DNA from: Mesoaciditoga sp.
GTDB taxonomy: Bacteria > Thermotogota > Thermotogae > Mesoaciditogales > Mesoaciditogaceae
Assembly: GCA_015491995.1 (NCBI GenBank)
Contig: WGFY01000053.1
Span: forward strand, 1-40,612
Direction of reading: 5' to 3'
DNA: 40,612 nt
Part shown: in pieces, positions 24,518 to 32,308 of the stretch
How the letters are laid out: every line of letters starts with the position of its first letter
How positions within the stretch are numbered: position 1 is the first letter of the stretch
Made by a program: the position numbers and the translations under genes
Notes under the pieces: model-generated
Seen by the model: the letters and a program-made list of their open reading frames with translations, nothing else
What the model was told of the DNA's origin: nothing
Database searches by the model: none

Positions 24518-25471
24518 TCAATCACCTATCAACTCTTTCGCGATTTTTCGTACGGAAGCGGCAAGCTTTATCGGGTCATGCCTAACTTTTTCTTTTCCAT
24601 CATTTGGATCCACTTCCGATTTTACCATTGGAAATGAAACGACTTTTTCGTCTCCTACCATTGTTAAAACCTGCTCTGATCCTTCAACGTTATATCTTTG
24701 GAGAATATCATAAGGTATGATTTCAGAATTTGATATCACACGATCCAGAGAGTAGCCAAGATACCTTTCAACCGTTATTATATGATCTTTTAACGAAAAT
24801 CCATTCGTTTCTCCCGGCTGTGTCATAAGATTTGCAATCAAAATAGTTGGCTTACCCTTCATCGCTTCTTTAACTCCATTTACCATTAAATTAGGTATTA
24901 TGCTCGTGTAAAGGCTTCCGGGTCCAAGGACTATGACATCACATTTCGAAATGGCTTCTATAACCTTTGGAAAAGGATGCGCAACTGAATCAAGATGCAA
25001 ATCCACGATCTTTGATCTTCTTTTGACGATCTGTGTTTCGCCCATAACTTCTTCACCGCTTTCCATCGTGGCAACAAGTCTAATGGTGTCCTCTGTAACG
25101 GGAAGAACAGTACCCTTCACGGCCAACGTATCCGATACTTTTTCAACGGCCATTGCAAAACTGCCCGTGATTTTCGTTAAAGCTGCAATGATAAGATTAC
25201 CCAAACTGTGATTTTTAAAGGTTTGGCCTTCGTTAAATCTGTAATTCATTATCTGAGCCATGAGAGATTCGTTTTCTGCAAGGGCCACTATGTTATTTCT
25301 CACATCTCCTGGCGGAAGAACCCCCAACTCTTCTCTTATTATTCCGGAACTTCCCCCTTCGTCTGTAACCGTTACCACCGCGGTTACATCAACATCTGAA
25401 AAAAGCTTAAGCCCTCTAAGAAGCGTGGAAAGCCCTGTTCCTCCTCCCAACGCGACTATTTTCAAATACAT
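24518..25471 (-). CDS. yvcK: YvcK/CofD-like gluconeogenesis factor
   Basis: About 317 residues with a Rossmann start LKIVALGGGTGLSTLLRGLK, TVTDEGGSSG near residue 40, PPGDVRNN, and VLGPGSLYTSIIPNL near 185, all hallmarks of YvcK, a UDP-sugar-binding protein needed for growth on gluconeogenic carbon sources and for envelope homeostasis. The ATG at 25471 overlaps the last base of the upstream stop (TGATG). The usual partner rapZ, which sits between or before yvcK and whiA in Firmicutes, is absent here. Confidence 0.93.
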   Translation of the reverse strand: MYLKIVALGGGTGLSTLLRGLKLFSDVDVTAVVTVTDEGGSSGIIREELGVLPPGDVRNNIVALAENESLMAQIMNYRFNEGQTFKNHSLGNLIIAALTKITGSFAMAVEKVSDTLAVKGTVLPVTEDTIRLVATMESGEEVMGETQIVKRRSKIVDLHLDSVAHPFPKVIEAISKCDVIVLGPGSLYTSIIPNLMVNGVKEAMKGKPTILIANLMTQPGETNGFSLKDHIITVERYLGYSLDRVISNSEIIPYDILQRYNVEGSEQVLTMVGDEKVVSFPMVKSEVDPNDGKEKVRHDPIKLAASVRKIAKELIGD

Positions 25472-25719
25472 CAATCCTTCTCTTCAAGCTTCTTCGTAAG
25501 ATCTCCAATTCTTTGTTTAAGTGTCAATTTCTCATGAACGTTATTCAAGAGCATCATGAGAAAGACCCGATCGTAACCGTACTTATCAACCACATTCAAA
25601 TAACCCTTGAACTCTTCTCTTATCTCGTTCATAGTCTCTTCGACTTCTTTTTGTGGGTCTGTAGTTGTGAATTTGTATTTTCTACTCCCCAAATCGAATG
25701 TTACCGTTCGCCTCATCAT
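25471..25719 (-). CDS. zapA: ZapA-like cell-division protein
   Basis: 82 residues: RTVTFDLGSRKYKFTTTD (strand pair), then a long helix GYDRVFLMMLLNNVHEKL and a coiled-coil tail. This matches ZapA, which crosslinks FtsZ filaments at the division site. ATG at 25719 is supported by AGGGGTG five bases upstream. It overlaps the preceding coiled-coil gene by 38 bases in a different frame and is coupled to yvcK by TGATG. Confidence 0.8.
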   Translation of the reverse strand: MMRRTVTFDLGSRKYKFTTTDPQKEVEETMNEIREEFKGYLNVVDKYGYDRVFLMMLLNNVHEKLTLKQRIGDLTKKLEEKD

Positions 25720-25945
25720 GTACACCCCTTCCATTTTTTTGGGTTTCTTCGAGAGTTGATTCAAGCTTCTTCAACAACGCATCAATCCTTGTGTTTTGAG
25801 ATTTGACCATTGCACTTAGATCCAAATTTTCAAGCTTTAACCTATCAATCTCATTTTTAGATGCTTTTAATTCATCTTCCAACTCTTTTTGTCGTTCAAG
25901 AAAATCGTCTATGATTTTTTCAAGCCTACCCAGTTCATTATCCAT
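25682..25945 (-). CDS. Small coiled-coil protein (ZapB-like)
   Basis: 87 residues, almost entirely heptad-patterned coiled coil (RLEKIIDDFLERQKELEDEL through SQNTRIDALLKKLESTL) with a short disordered tail. ZapB proteins, which bind ZapA, have this size and composition, and the gene overlaps zapA, so a divisome role is likely; sequence alone cannot separate ZapB from other short coiled coils. ATG at 25945 behind AGGGGTG. First gene of the run, with a possible weak promoter (TATAGT near 25970). Confidence 0.6.
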   Translation of the reverse strand: MDNELGRLEKIIDDFLERQKELEDELKASKNEIDRLKLENLDLSAMVKSQNTRIDALLKKLESTLEETQKNGRGVHDEANGNIRFGE

Positions 25946-26143
25946 ATTACACCCCTTCAATGGATTTTACTATATTTTGTACGAAGAGACGAAATTCAAA
26001 TGCTGAATTTGAGAAAATTGGGATTTAAAAAAGATGGCGCACGGAGCGTAAAACACAAAAAGAGAAGATCTGTATTGAGCAGAAAGGTTATGCAAACAAG
26101 CAATTGCCAACATCAAACAAAAAAATAGAAAAAACGCCACTCG

Positions 26144-26956
26144 TCAAAATGGGATGAATTCTCTCCGTCCTCCAAGATATCCAAGAACAATCTCTTCAAA
26201 CTTTGGAAATCTTCCAACATCTTTATCCGTCTTCACAAGAGTGTCATCCCCGACGAGGCCGATCACCTCACCTTGCGAGGCTTTTTCGTCGCGCGAAATT
26301 AGTCTGTGGGACGCTTTGGCATCATCTACAGTATCAGAGTAAAGCACTTTACCTTCTTTTATTATCGCAAATGATGTTGAGATTTCCTCTAATTCGTATA
26401 TTTCATGAGAAGATATGATGATCGTTTTCTTCTCTTCAAGCGTGTAATTACTTATCACCTTGAGTATTTCATTTCGAATAAGTGGATCAAGGTGCTGTGT
26501 TGGCTCATCCAATATTAGAACATCAGCGTTACTCGCAACGGTGAGTGCAACATAAAAAACCGTTTTCATCCCTATGGAATAAGTTTCGACTCGTTGTTCA
26601 AGATCGAACTTGTAGTGAAGAGCGAAATTCGAGAATATCTTGTCATTCCACTTTGGATACAAGAGGCTCCACATCTTCACATAATCACCGCCGGTAAGCC
26701 TTCTGAAAGTTTCTCTTTCTTCGTTCATCACCGCAATTCTTTCTTTGGATTTTGAGCTAAAAGCTTTGCCAAATAGTTCTATCTTTCCACCGTTTGGAGT
26801 CAGATCCCCGTATAAACATCTAAGGGTTGTCGTTTTGCCAGCTCCATTTGGACCAATGAGCGCAAACATTTCCCCTTCTTTAACATCAAAGCTCACACCG
26901 TTCAGTACGAACTTTCCAGAGAAGCTCTTCTGCAAATTTTCAACCTTCACGATCAT
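26144..26956 (-). CDS. ABC transporter ATPase (YtrB-like)
   Basis: 270 residues. Walker A is GPNGAGKTT near residue 35, Walker B VLILDEPTQHLD near 160, and the signature motif is the degenerate YSIGMK typical of YtrB/EcsA-like exporters. The switch His lies in IISSHE. After residue 220 a small extra tail follows. The ATG overlaps the permease stop (ATGA), so the subunits are coupled. Together with the upstream GntR regulator this is the antibiotic- or stress-responsive YtrA-type arrangement. Confidence 0.88.
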   Translation of the reverse strand: MIVKVENLQKSFSGKFVLNGVSFDVKEGEMFALIGPNGAGKTTTLRCLYGDLTPNGGKIELFGKAFSSKSKERIAVMNEERETFRRLTGGDYVKMWSLLYPKWNDKIFSNFALHYKFDLEQRVETYSIGMKTVFYVALTVASNADVLILDEPTQHLDPLIRNEILKVISNYTLEEKKTIIISSHEIYELEEISTSFAIIKEGKVLYSDTVDDAKASHRLISRDEKASQGEVIGLVGDDTLVKTDKDVGRFPKFEEIVLGYLGGRREFIPF

Positions 26957-27555
26957 TTTGACGTCCCCTTTCTTTCAAAGAGTATGTACGCAGTTATCAA
27001 CAACGCCGCTGCAAATACAAAAGCTGCAAACCGATTTCCTTGATAAATCGGGCTGATCATTCTGTAAGGGTTGAGCCCACTGGGGGACCTAAAAAGATTG
27101 TAAGTGAATTCCCAATTATTTCCAATGGCTCCAAAAAAACTATCTGCTATGAGCACGAGAAACGGAATTCCGAAGTTGCCAAATCCAAGGCTTACCGAGA
27201 TCATCGCTATTCCAAAATAAGCACTCGAGAAGATCAAAGTTCCAAGGATATCCCATCCTATCCCACTGAGCGAAATGTTGAAAAATGCACCTCCTATTAT
27301 CTGGGTGATCACGATAATCGTTATCAAAAAAGCGTAAGATATCCAAAAAACATCCCCCTTTGAGAATGGTAAAGATACCATGAGCTTTATTTTCCCCCTG
27401 TGCACATCACGTGGAAGGAGCGATGCTATCAGCAAAAGCAAGAAAAAAAGTCTCCAAGAATATTGTGGCACTAAAAGAAGTAAAGTTAATACAACAAGTA
27501 TACCAGCCTTTTCTTTTAATTCTTTCGTGAAATACGCTTCTACCTTATTTAACAT
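26953..27555 (-). CDS. ABC transporter permease, small
   Basis: 200 residues with about five or six hydrophobic helices (IVVLTLLLLVPQYSW, LFFLLLLIASLLP, FLITIIVITQIIGG, LGTLIFSSAYFGIAMI, AAFVFAAALLITAYIL). The charged segment LPRDVHRGKIKLMVSLPFSK between helices 2 and 3 is the usual cytoplasmic coupling region of ABC-2-like permeases that expel peptides or drugs. The ATG overlaps the end of the GntR gene by 11 bases, and the stop overlaps the ATPase start. Confidence 0.75.
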   Translation of the reverse strand: MLNKVEAYFTKELKEKAGILVVLTLLLLVPQYSWRLFFLLLLIASLLPRDVHRGKIKLMVSLPFSKGDVFWISYAFLITIIVITQIIGGAFFNISLSGIGWDILGTLIFSSAYFGIAMISVSLGFGNFGIPFLVLIADSFFGAIGNNWEFTYNLFRSPSGLNPYRMISPIYQGNRFAAFVFAAALLITAYILFERKGTSK

Positions 27556-27907
27556 TCCTCCATACCTCCTTGAGAATGAGTGTTGTTGTGTTCAAATCCA
27601 TACCTATTTTTTTCAATTCTTTAACACTCTTTTCCAGTATTTCGATCACTTCCAGATTTATTATTCTTGACTTTTTGATAAAGTATCCAACACCGTGTCG
27701 AGCTTCCAATAGCCCTTCCATTTGCAGCTTTTCTAAAGCTCTTATAACGGTGTTGACATTCACCCCAAATGTTTTTTGAAGTTCTCTCACAGGCGGAAGC
27801 TGATCACGTTCCCTTAAATTCCCAATCATGATTTCCTTCTTTATGGAGTTCATGATCTGTAAATACGCAGGAATTCCACTGTGTTTGTCTACCGCTCTTA
27901 GCATCAT
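27545..27907 (-). CDS. GntR-family repressor, YtrA subfamily
   Basis: About 120 residues. Helix-turn-helix 20-75 reads PAYLQIMNSIKKEIMIG, LPPVRELQKTFGVNVNTVIRAL, LEARHGVGYFI, the GntR wing pattern, followed by only about 45 residues of helical dimerisation domain, the small C-terminus that defines the YtrA branch. Such repressors autoregulate an ABC operon and respond to cell-wall antibiotics. Start at one of two consecutive ATGs (27907/27904); a TTG upstream overlaps the previous stop. The palindrome at 28863-28872 is the likely operator. Confidence 0.88.
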   Translation of the reverse strand: MMLRAVDKHSGIPAYLQIMNSIKKEIMIGNLRERDQLPPVRELQKTFGVNVNTVIRALEKLQMEGLLEARHGVGYFIKKSRIINLEVIEILEKSVKELKKIGMDLNTTTLILKEVWRNVK

Positions 27908-27918
27908 ATACACTTCTC

Positions 27919-28842
27919 TCAATATCTCATTAGATTGACAAGAACACCCTCTGTTTCTCTGTTAAGCTCTCCGGCAGATTTGGGAACTCTAACGGTCAAA
28001 TAACCACCACTGGCTTTTACGAAAAAGAAGCGAAATTCTTTCCATGTGTCTTCGTACGTTATACCTCCAGCGATACCATCGCAATTCATGTCGAATTTTT
28101 GCACATTTTTCAGTGAAAGATGCGTTAACACTCCATCAGCGTCTATTCCAACATTTTTCGCATCTATTTCTCCATTGAAATACGCACCGTCACAATTCAA
28201 CTTAAAGGTGTCTGCCTTCAAAACTCCAGAAAGGTATATGCCGTCACAGTTTATACTCAAAGAGCCGATTTTCTTGGCGACTTTTCCTTTCAAGAGCAAA
28301 CCATCCGATTGAATATGGATGTCCTTATAACCATACTTCGTTCCTATATTCACCACGTAAGTTTTGTCGCTAAAAACATTTTGAACCGATGAAATTTCAA
28401 CTTCTTTATCAAATCTTTCCACATTAAGCTCTGATGGAATCTCGACCTGGGTAGATTTCGGATCGAATACGATTTCAAGCCCATCATCCACATTTAAGGT
28501 GATACTTTGTCCACTCTTGATGAACTTATCCGGATACACCTTTTTATTTTCTTTGGATGCCGAAAAACCATATTTGTTCCCATAATACGGAATCACTCTT
28601 TGAATAAAAGAAAGAGGTAAAAGGGAAGAATTCATGATTCCTATGATCCCCGAAGGCAAAACGACAAAGATGATCGCAAGCACGATGAAGAGCACGCTAA
28701 AGCGCCGAAAAGTTAAGCCCAATAGGATGATCGCGATGATTCCAAGCGCGATTTTTAACGGGTAGTACGGAATGAAGAGCGCTAACAAAGAAAAAGCAAA
28801 TACAAAAGCGATTTTGATCGTGAGTGGATAACGTTTTCGCAA
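27919..28842 (-). CDS. Membrane protein with beta-solenoid domain (DUF4097-like)
   Basis: About 307 residues. Three hydrophobic helices occupy roughly 10-75, then an external or cytoplasmic domain ends in tandem rungs: QSDG, NCDG, NCDG, DADG and NCDG at 18-20 residue spacing (codons within 28075-28311), the pattern of a short right-handed beta-solenoid as in DUF2807/DUF4097 domains. The start is probably TTG at 28842, nine bases after GGAG; ATG at 28851 directly abuts that site. As first gene of a YtrA-type operon it may sense the envelope condition that the ABC exporter answers. Confidence 0.7.
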   Translation of the reverse strand: MRKRYPLTIKIAFVFAFSLLALFIPYYPLKIALGIIAIILLGLTFRRFSVLFIVLAIIFVVLPSGIIGIMNSSLLPLSFIQRVIPYYGNKYGFSASKENKKVYPDKFIKSGQSITLNVDDGLEIVFDPKSTQVEIPSELNVERFDKEVEISSVQNVFSDKTYVVNIGTKYGYKDIHIQSDGLLLKGKVAKKIGSLSINCDGIYLSGVLKADTFKLNCDGAYFNGEIDAKNVGIDADGVLTHLSLKNVQKFDMNCDGIAGGITYEDTWKEFRFFFVKASGGYLTVRVPKSAGELNRETEGVLVNLMRY

Positions 28843-28862
28843 TTTTTTCATCTCCAATCTAA

Positions 28863-28872
28863 TAGTATACTA
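28863..28872. promoter_or_regulatory. Palindromic operator candidate for the GntR repressor
   Basis: TAGTATACTA is a perfect ten-base palindrome placed at the expected transcription start of the operon, where a repressor would block initiation. YtrA-type operators are short AT-rich palindromes in this position. Confidence 0.5.
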
Positions 28873-28876
28873 ATTA

Positions 28877-28904
28877 ACTATAACAAAAAATCAAAAAATG
28901 TCAA
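28877..28904 (-). promoter_or_regulatory. Promoter of the YtrA-type operon
   Basis: On the minus strand TTGACA (28899-28904), a 16-base T-rich spacer and TATAGT (28877-28882), giving a start near 28870 inside the palindrome. Confidence 0.6.
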
Positions 28905-29044
28905 GCCAGTGTATGCTAAGTTCCGTGCAAGTTGACAAAGTAAAAAAGTTCGTGTATCTTCTTACTGAGAAAGAACGATCAATTCACCCAAAAGAGAGGA
29001 TGTGGAAACAAATTTACATCAATATCTTGACATAGCCCAGAATA

Positions 29045-29073
29045 TTGACACAATCGAACTAATATGTTATATT
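29045..29073 (+). promoter_or_regulatory. Promoter of the ABC-2 exporter operon
   Basis: TTGACA (29045-29050), a 17-base spacer and TATATT (29068-29073), giving a leader of about 68 bases to the ATG at 29148. Other TTGACA boxes at 28933 and 29030 lack equally good partners. Confidence 0.55.
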
Positions 29074-29147
29074 GCGTCCGTTAAAGTTCAACAATTCACA
29101 ATATGATTTTTTACGTCCTTTATTTGAGATGAGAAAGGAGAGCCACG

Positions 29148-30068
29148 ATGAAAGAGGCGATCGTTGAGGTAGACAATCTTAAAAAGCATTATGGCAACGT
29201 GAAAGCTGTTGATGGCATATCATTTAAAGTGTTAAAGGGAGAGGTTTTCACGCTTCTTGGGCCAAATGGTGCTGGAAAAACCACAACCCTCGAAATATTA
29301 GAAGGTCTAAAAAAACATGATTCCGGAAAGATAACCATGTTTGGAAGAACGCTGCGCACAAATGTTCCGCGTGAGATCAGAGAAAGAATAGGTGTTGTAC
29401 TTCAAGAAAACAACTTCATAGAACACTTGAGAGTAACTGAGATCTTGAAAATGTTCAGCAATCTTTACCCAGCTCCTCTGAAAATAGAGGAAATAGTGAA
29501 AATCGTCAGTCTTCAAGAAAAGCGTAAAGCGCGTGTTGAAAAGCTTTCCGGTGGTCAGCGGCAACGCCTTGCCATAGGCACTGCACTCATCGGAAACCCA
29601 GATCTGATATTCATGGATGAGCCAACCACAGGCTTAGATCCTCAAGCCAGAAGAAATATCTGGGATATGATTGAAAAATTCAAAAGCTCTGGGAAGACCA
29701 TTTTCCTCACAACTCATTACATGGAAGAAGCTGAGATGCTCTCTGATTACATTTATATAATGGATCATGGCAAGATAATTGCCAAAGGAACACCTCAAAA
29801 ACTGGTATCCTCCTTTGGTGGTGATAAAATTATAGAGGCACGTTTGAGCGCAGATGATGATAAGATCTTAGAGCTTGAAAGAATGTTCAATGGTGTAAAA
29901 ATAGAGAACTCCAAGGTAACTTTCAGGGCATCTGATCTCCCAAAAAACATGAAATCCTTTCTTGATTGGGCCGAAAATAATTCGATTGAAGTGGAAGATC
30001 TATCAGTGCGCCAGTCCAACCTTGAAGACGTTTTTCTAAAGCTCACTGGAAGGAGTTTAAGAGACTAA
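29148..30068 (+). CDS. ABC-2 type exporter ATPase
   Basis: 306 residues. Walker A GPNGAGKTT, Q-loop VLQEN, signature LSGGQRQRLAIG, Walker B LIFMDEPTTGLDP and switch TTHYMEEAE are all canonical. The C-terminal 85 residues are the usual DUF4162-like tail of DrrA/NodI-type ATPases. It pairs with the two permeases that follow. Start ATG behind GAAAGGAG. The stop overlaps the next ATG as TAATG. Confidence 0.93.
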   Translation: MKEAIVEVDNLKKHYGNVKAVDGISFKVLKGEVFTLLGPNGAGKTTTLEILEGLKKHDSGKITMFGRTLRTNVPREIRERIGVVLQENNFIEHLRVTEILKMFSNLYPAPLKIEEIVKIVSLQEKRKARVEKLSGGQRQRLAIGTALIGNPDLIFMDEPTTGLDPQARRNIWDMIEKFKSSGKTIFLTTHYMEEAEMLSDYIYIMDHGKIIAKGTPQKLVSSFGGDKIIEARLSADDDKILELERMFNGVKIENSKVTFRASDLPKNMKSFLDWAENNSIEVEDLSVRQSNLEDVFLKLTGRSLRD

Positions 30069-31243
30069 TGAGACGGATTTCCACTATTTTTAAAGCTCTT
30101 TTCCTTTCAAGCTTAAGGAGCCCGGTGTCGCTATTTTGGACCATAATATTTCCAGTGTTGCTATTGGCGATTCTTGGATCTATATTTTCAAATGTTGGAA
30201 AATCTATTTCCGTTAAAGTCGCAGTTGTAAATGAGAGTTCGACATTCAAAGGGACTAATATGGATTTTTCCTCTCACATAGTCGAAGCTCTGAACGAAAT
30301 GTCCAAAGCAACTGACGATAAGACCCCTCTTCTTTCGATCGAATCGAGTACAACACAAAATTTCCTTCAAGACTCGATAGAAAAGCTAAAACTCGGCAAG
30401 ATAGATGCCATCTTTGTCATACCAAAGCTTTTTAACACTTATCTTTACGCCCGCGTACTTCATTTCCCATCGAAAGTAAAGAGCGAATCACTTGAGATAT
30501 ACACAAGACGTAACAGTCAAAGCTCCAACATCGCTTTTTCGATATTGGATTCCGTTGTTGGTGCTTTTAACAACGAATTCATGAAACGTTCAGGTGTGAC
30601 CAATCAAGTACTTCTTAAAACCATGTACGTTTCAATGGGCAGCTCATCCTTTTCGTACGTGAATTTTCTCATTACTGGCATAATTGTGATGGCTTTCATG
30701 ACGGTGGCTCTTTTTGGAGTAACCGATGATCTACTGGTTCAACGTGAAAAAAAGGTTCTGCGAAGGATCTTTGTGGCTCCAGTTGATCGTGGCCATTATC
30801 TTTTTGGAATGACTCTTTCTAATTTGGTTTTAGAGTTCATCCAACTTGTCTTGATTCTTGTTGCAGGCATATGGATGGGAGCAAAGTTGAGCTTTGGGCC
30901 AAGTGCGATTTTTTACCTGCTTTTAACTCTTTTTACCACGATGCCGTTGGGATTCTTCGTTGCGAGTTTCGCCAAAAGCGCCAACTCTGGAAGTGCTTTG
31001 GCCAGCATATTCAATTTTCTTTTCATGTTCCTCGGTGGTCTCTTTTTTCCGATAAGCAACGTCCCCTTGGCGGCTAAAATTGTAGCCTATTCCATACCAA
31101 CAACTTATCTTGCCAACGGATTGAGGGCTTCAATGGGCGTTAGCCCTTCACCTACCCCCGAGTATTTGAACGTGCTTGTACCGGTAATCTGGGCAGTGGT
31201 CATGACTTTATACAGTATACGACATTTCAAGTGGGAGGTATGA
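30068..31243 (+). CDS. ABC-2 type permease 1
   Basis: 391 residues: an N-terminal helix (about 20-40), a large extracytoplasmic segment of about 150 residues with SSTTQNFLQDSIEKL, then five or six helices ending at about 370, the standard ABC-2 (YhgE/DrrB-like) layout. The 390-residue length is the one typical of multidrug or lipid exporters. Start codon overlaps the ATPase stop (TAATG) and the next permease starts two bases after this stop, so all three proteins are co-expressed. Substrate unknown. Confidence 0.85.
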   Translation: MRRISTIFKALFLSSLRSPVSLFWTIIFPVLLLAILGSIFSNVGKSISVKVAVVNESSTFKGTNMDFSSHIVEALNEMSKATDDKTPLLSIESSTTQNFLQDSIEKLKLGKIDAIFVIPKLFNTYLYARVLHFPSKVKSESLEIYTRRNSQSSNIAFSILDSVVGAFNNEFMKRSGVTNQVLLKTMYVSMGSSSFSYVNFLITGIIVMAFMTVALFGVTDDLLVQREKKVLRRIFVAPVDRGHYLFGMTLSNLVLEFIQLVLILVAGIWMGAKLSFGPSAIFYLLLTLFTTMPLGFFVASFAKSANSGSALASIFNFLFMFLGGLFFPISNVPLAAKIVAYSIPTTYLANGLRASMGVSPSPTPEYLNVLVPVIWAVVMTLYSIRHFKWEV

Positions 31244-31244
31244 T

Positions 31245-32273
31245 ATGAGTTTCTTGACAAATCTGTGGGCTTTGACTCTTAATGCTCTTCGCGATAGAAC
31301 AAGTACTTTTTTCAACTTTTTCTTTCCGCTTGTCATATTGATAATATTTGGATCCGTTTTTTCTGGAACTTACTCCCAATCGACGGCCAGAGTTGGTTTT
31401 GTTGGGCCAAAACTTCCAAAAATTGAGGGAGTAAACTACGAAAAATTTCAAGATTTGAGTGTTTTAAAAAAAGCGGTTCTAACTCAAAAAGAGGATTTTG
31501 GCGTTTCACTCAACGGAAAAATTTTGAAGATATATCTCAATCCATCCAACATGCAATCAAATAATTATTACATATCAATAGGAAAACTCATATCCAAGGA
31601 GATAAATAAAACAGAGGGCATCGTTTCGATGATAAACGTGAAAAGAACAGAGGTTTCTTTTTCGGGAAAAAAGTTCAATTATCTTAACAGCTTGATACCG
31701 GGTATTCTTGCCTTGAGTATATTCTCCGTAGGAATTTTCTCTATGACCGCCGGATTAGCACATTTAAGAGATAAAAAGGTGATGAAAAAGCTTTGGACAA
31801 CCCCAATATCACGTTGGCACTTTTACGGGGCTTTCATCTTTGAAAAAGTCATTGAAACTTATATATCCATCCTTGCACTCTTTGGAATAGCCATCATGAT
31901 CTTTGGCGCACATTACACCGTAAATTGGTTTGAATTCACAATCCTTGTGTTATCAGCCACTTTTGGAATGATGGGGATTGGAATGATAATATTGCTTTTC
32001 TCACCGAATGCCAAGGTCTCAAGTGAAATTTCAAGTGCTATTTACACAGTGATGATGTTCTTTTCTGGCGTGTACTTCCCAATAAAAATTATGCCACCGT
32101 TTTTGCAACGTGTGGCGTATACACTCCCTCTCGTTTACATCACAGATGCGATGAAATACGTGACCAGCATCGCTCCAATGCCAACCGCCAAATTCTACCT
32201 TATCGTTACGATAATGTTTGTGGGCTTTGCCCTTGTTTTGATGGGCTTTAGCAAAGTGTTTAAAACCGAATGA
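31245..32273 (+). CDS. ABC-2 type permease 2
   Basis: 342 residues with the same layout as permease 1 but a shorter external segment: an N-terminal helix (FFNFFFPLVILIIFG), about 120 soluble residues, then helices beginning LNSLIPGILALSIFSVGIF and including FSGVYFPIKIMPPF, the counterpart of permease 1 FLGGLFFPISNVPL. The two probably form a heterodimer. The stop codon lies inside the terminator stem at 32269-32296. Confidence 0.85.
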   Translation: MSFLTNLWALTLNALRDRTSTFFNFFFPLVILIIFGSVFSGTYSQSTARVGFVGPKLPKIEGVNYEKFQDLSVLKKAVLTQKEDFGVSLNGKILKIYLNPSNMQSNNYYISIGKLISKEINKTEGIVSMINVKRTEVSFSGKKFNYLNSLIPGILALSIFSVGIFSMTAGLAHLRDKKVMKKLWTTPISRWHFYGAFIFEKVIETYISILALFGIAIMIFGAHYTVNWFEFTILVLSATFGMMGIGMIILLFSPNAKVSSEISSAIYTVMMFFSGVYFPIKIMPPFLQRVAYTLPLVYITDAMKYVTSIAPMPTAKFYLIVTIMFVGFALVLMGFSKVFKTE

Positions 32274-32296
32274 ATCCCGCAAATGCGGGATTCATT
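32269..32296. terminator. Bidirectional terminator between exporter operon and pepC
   Basis: AATGAATCCCGC and GCGGGATTCATT form a perfect 12-bp stem around AAAT. It overlaps the permease stop codon and lies 13 bases past the end of the convergent peptidase gene. T tracts on both sides are poor. Confidence 0.7.
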
Positions 32297-32308
32297 CCAA
32301 AATTCATA

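Noticed and set aside
26000-26128. A 42-codon plus-strand frame of basic residues (MLNLRKLGFKKDGARSVKHK)
   Set aside because: It has no ribosome site and lies over the leader of the minus-strand division operon; no family resemblance was seen.
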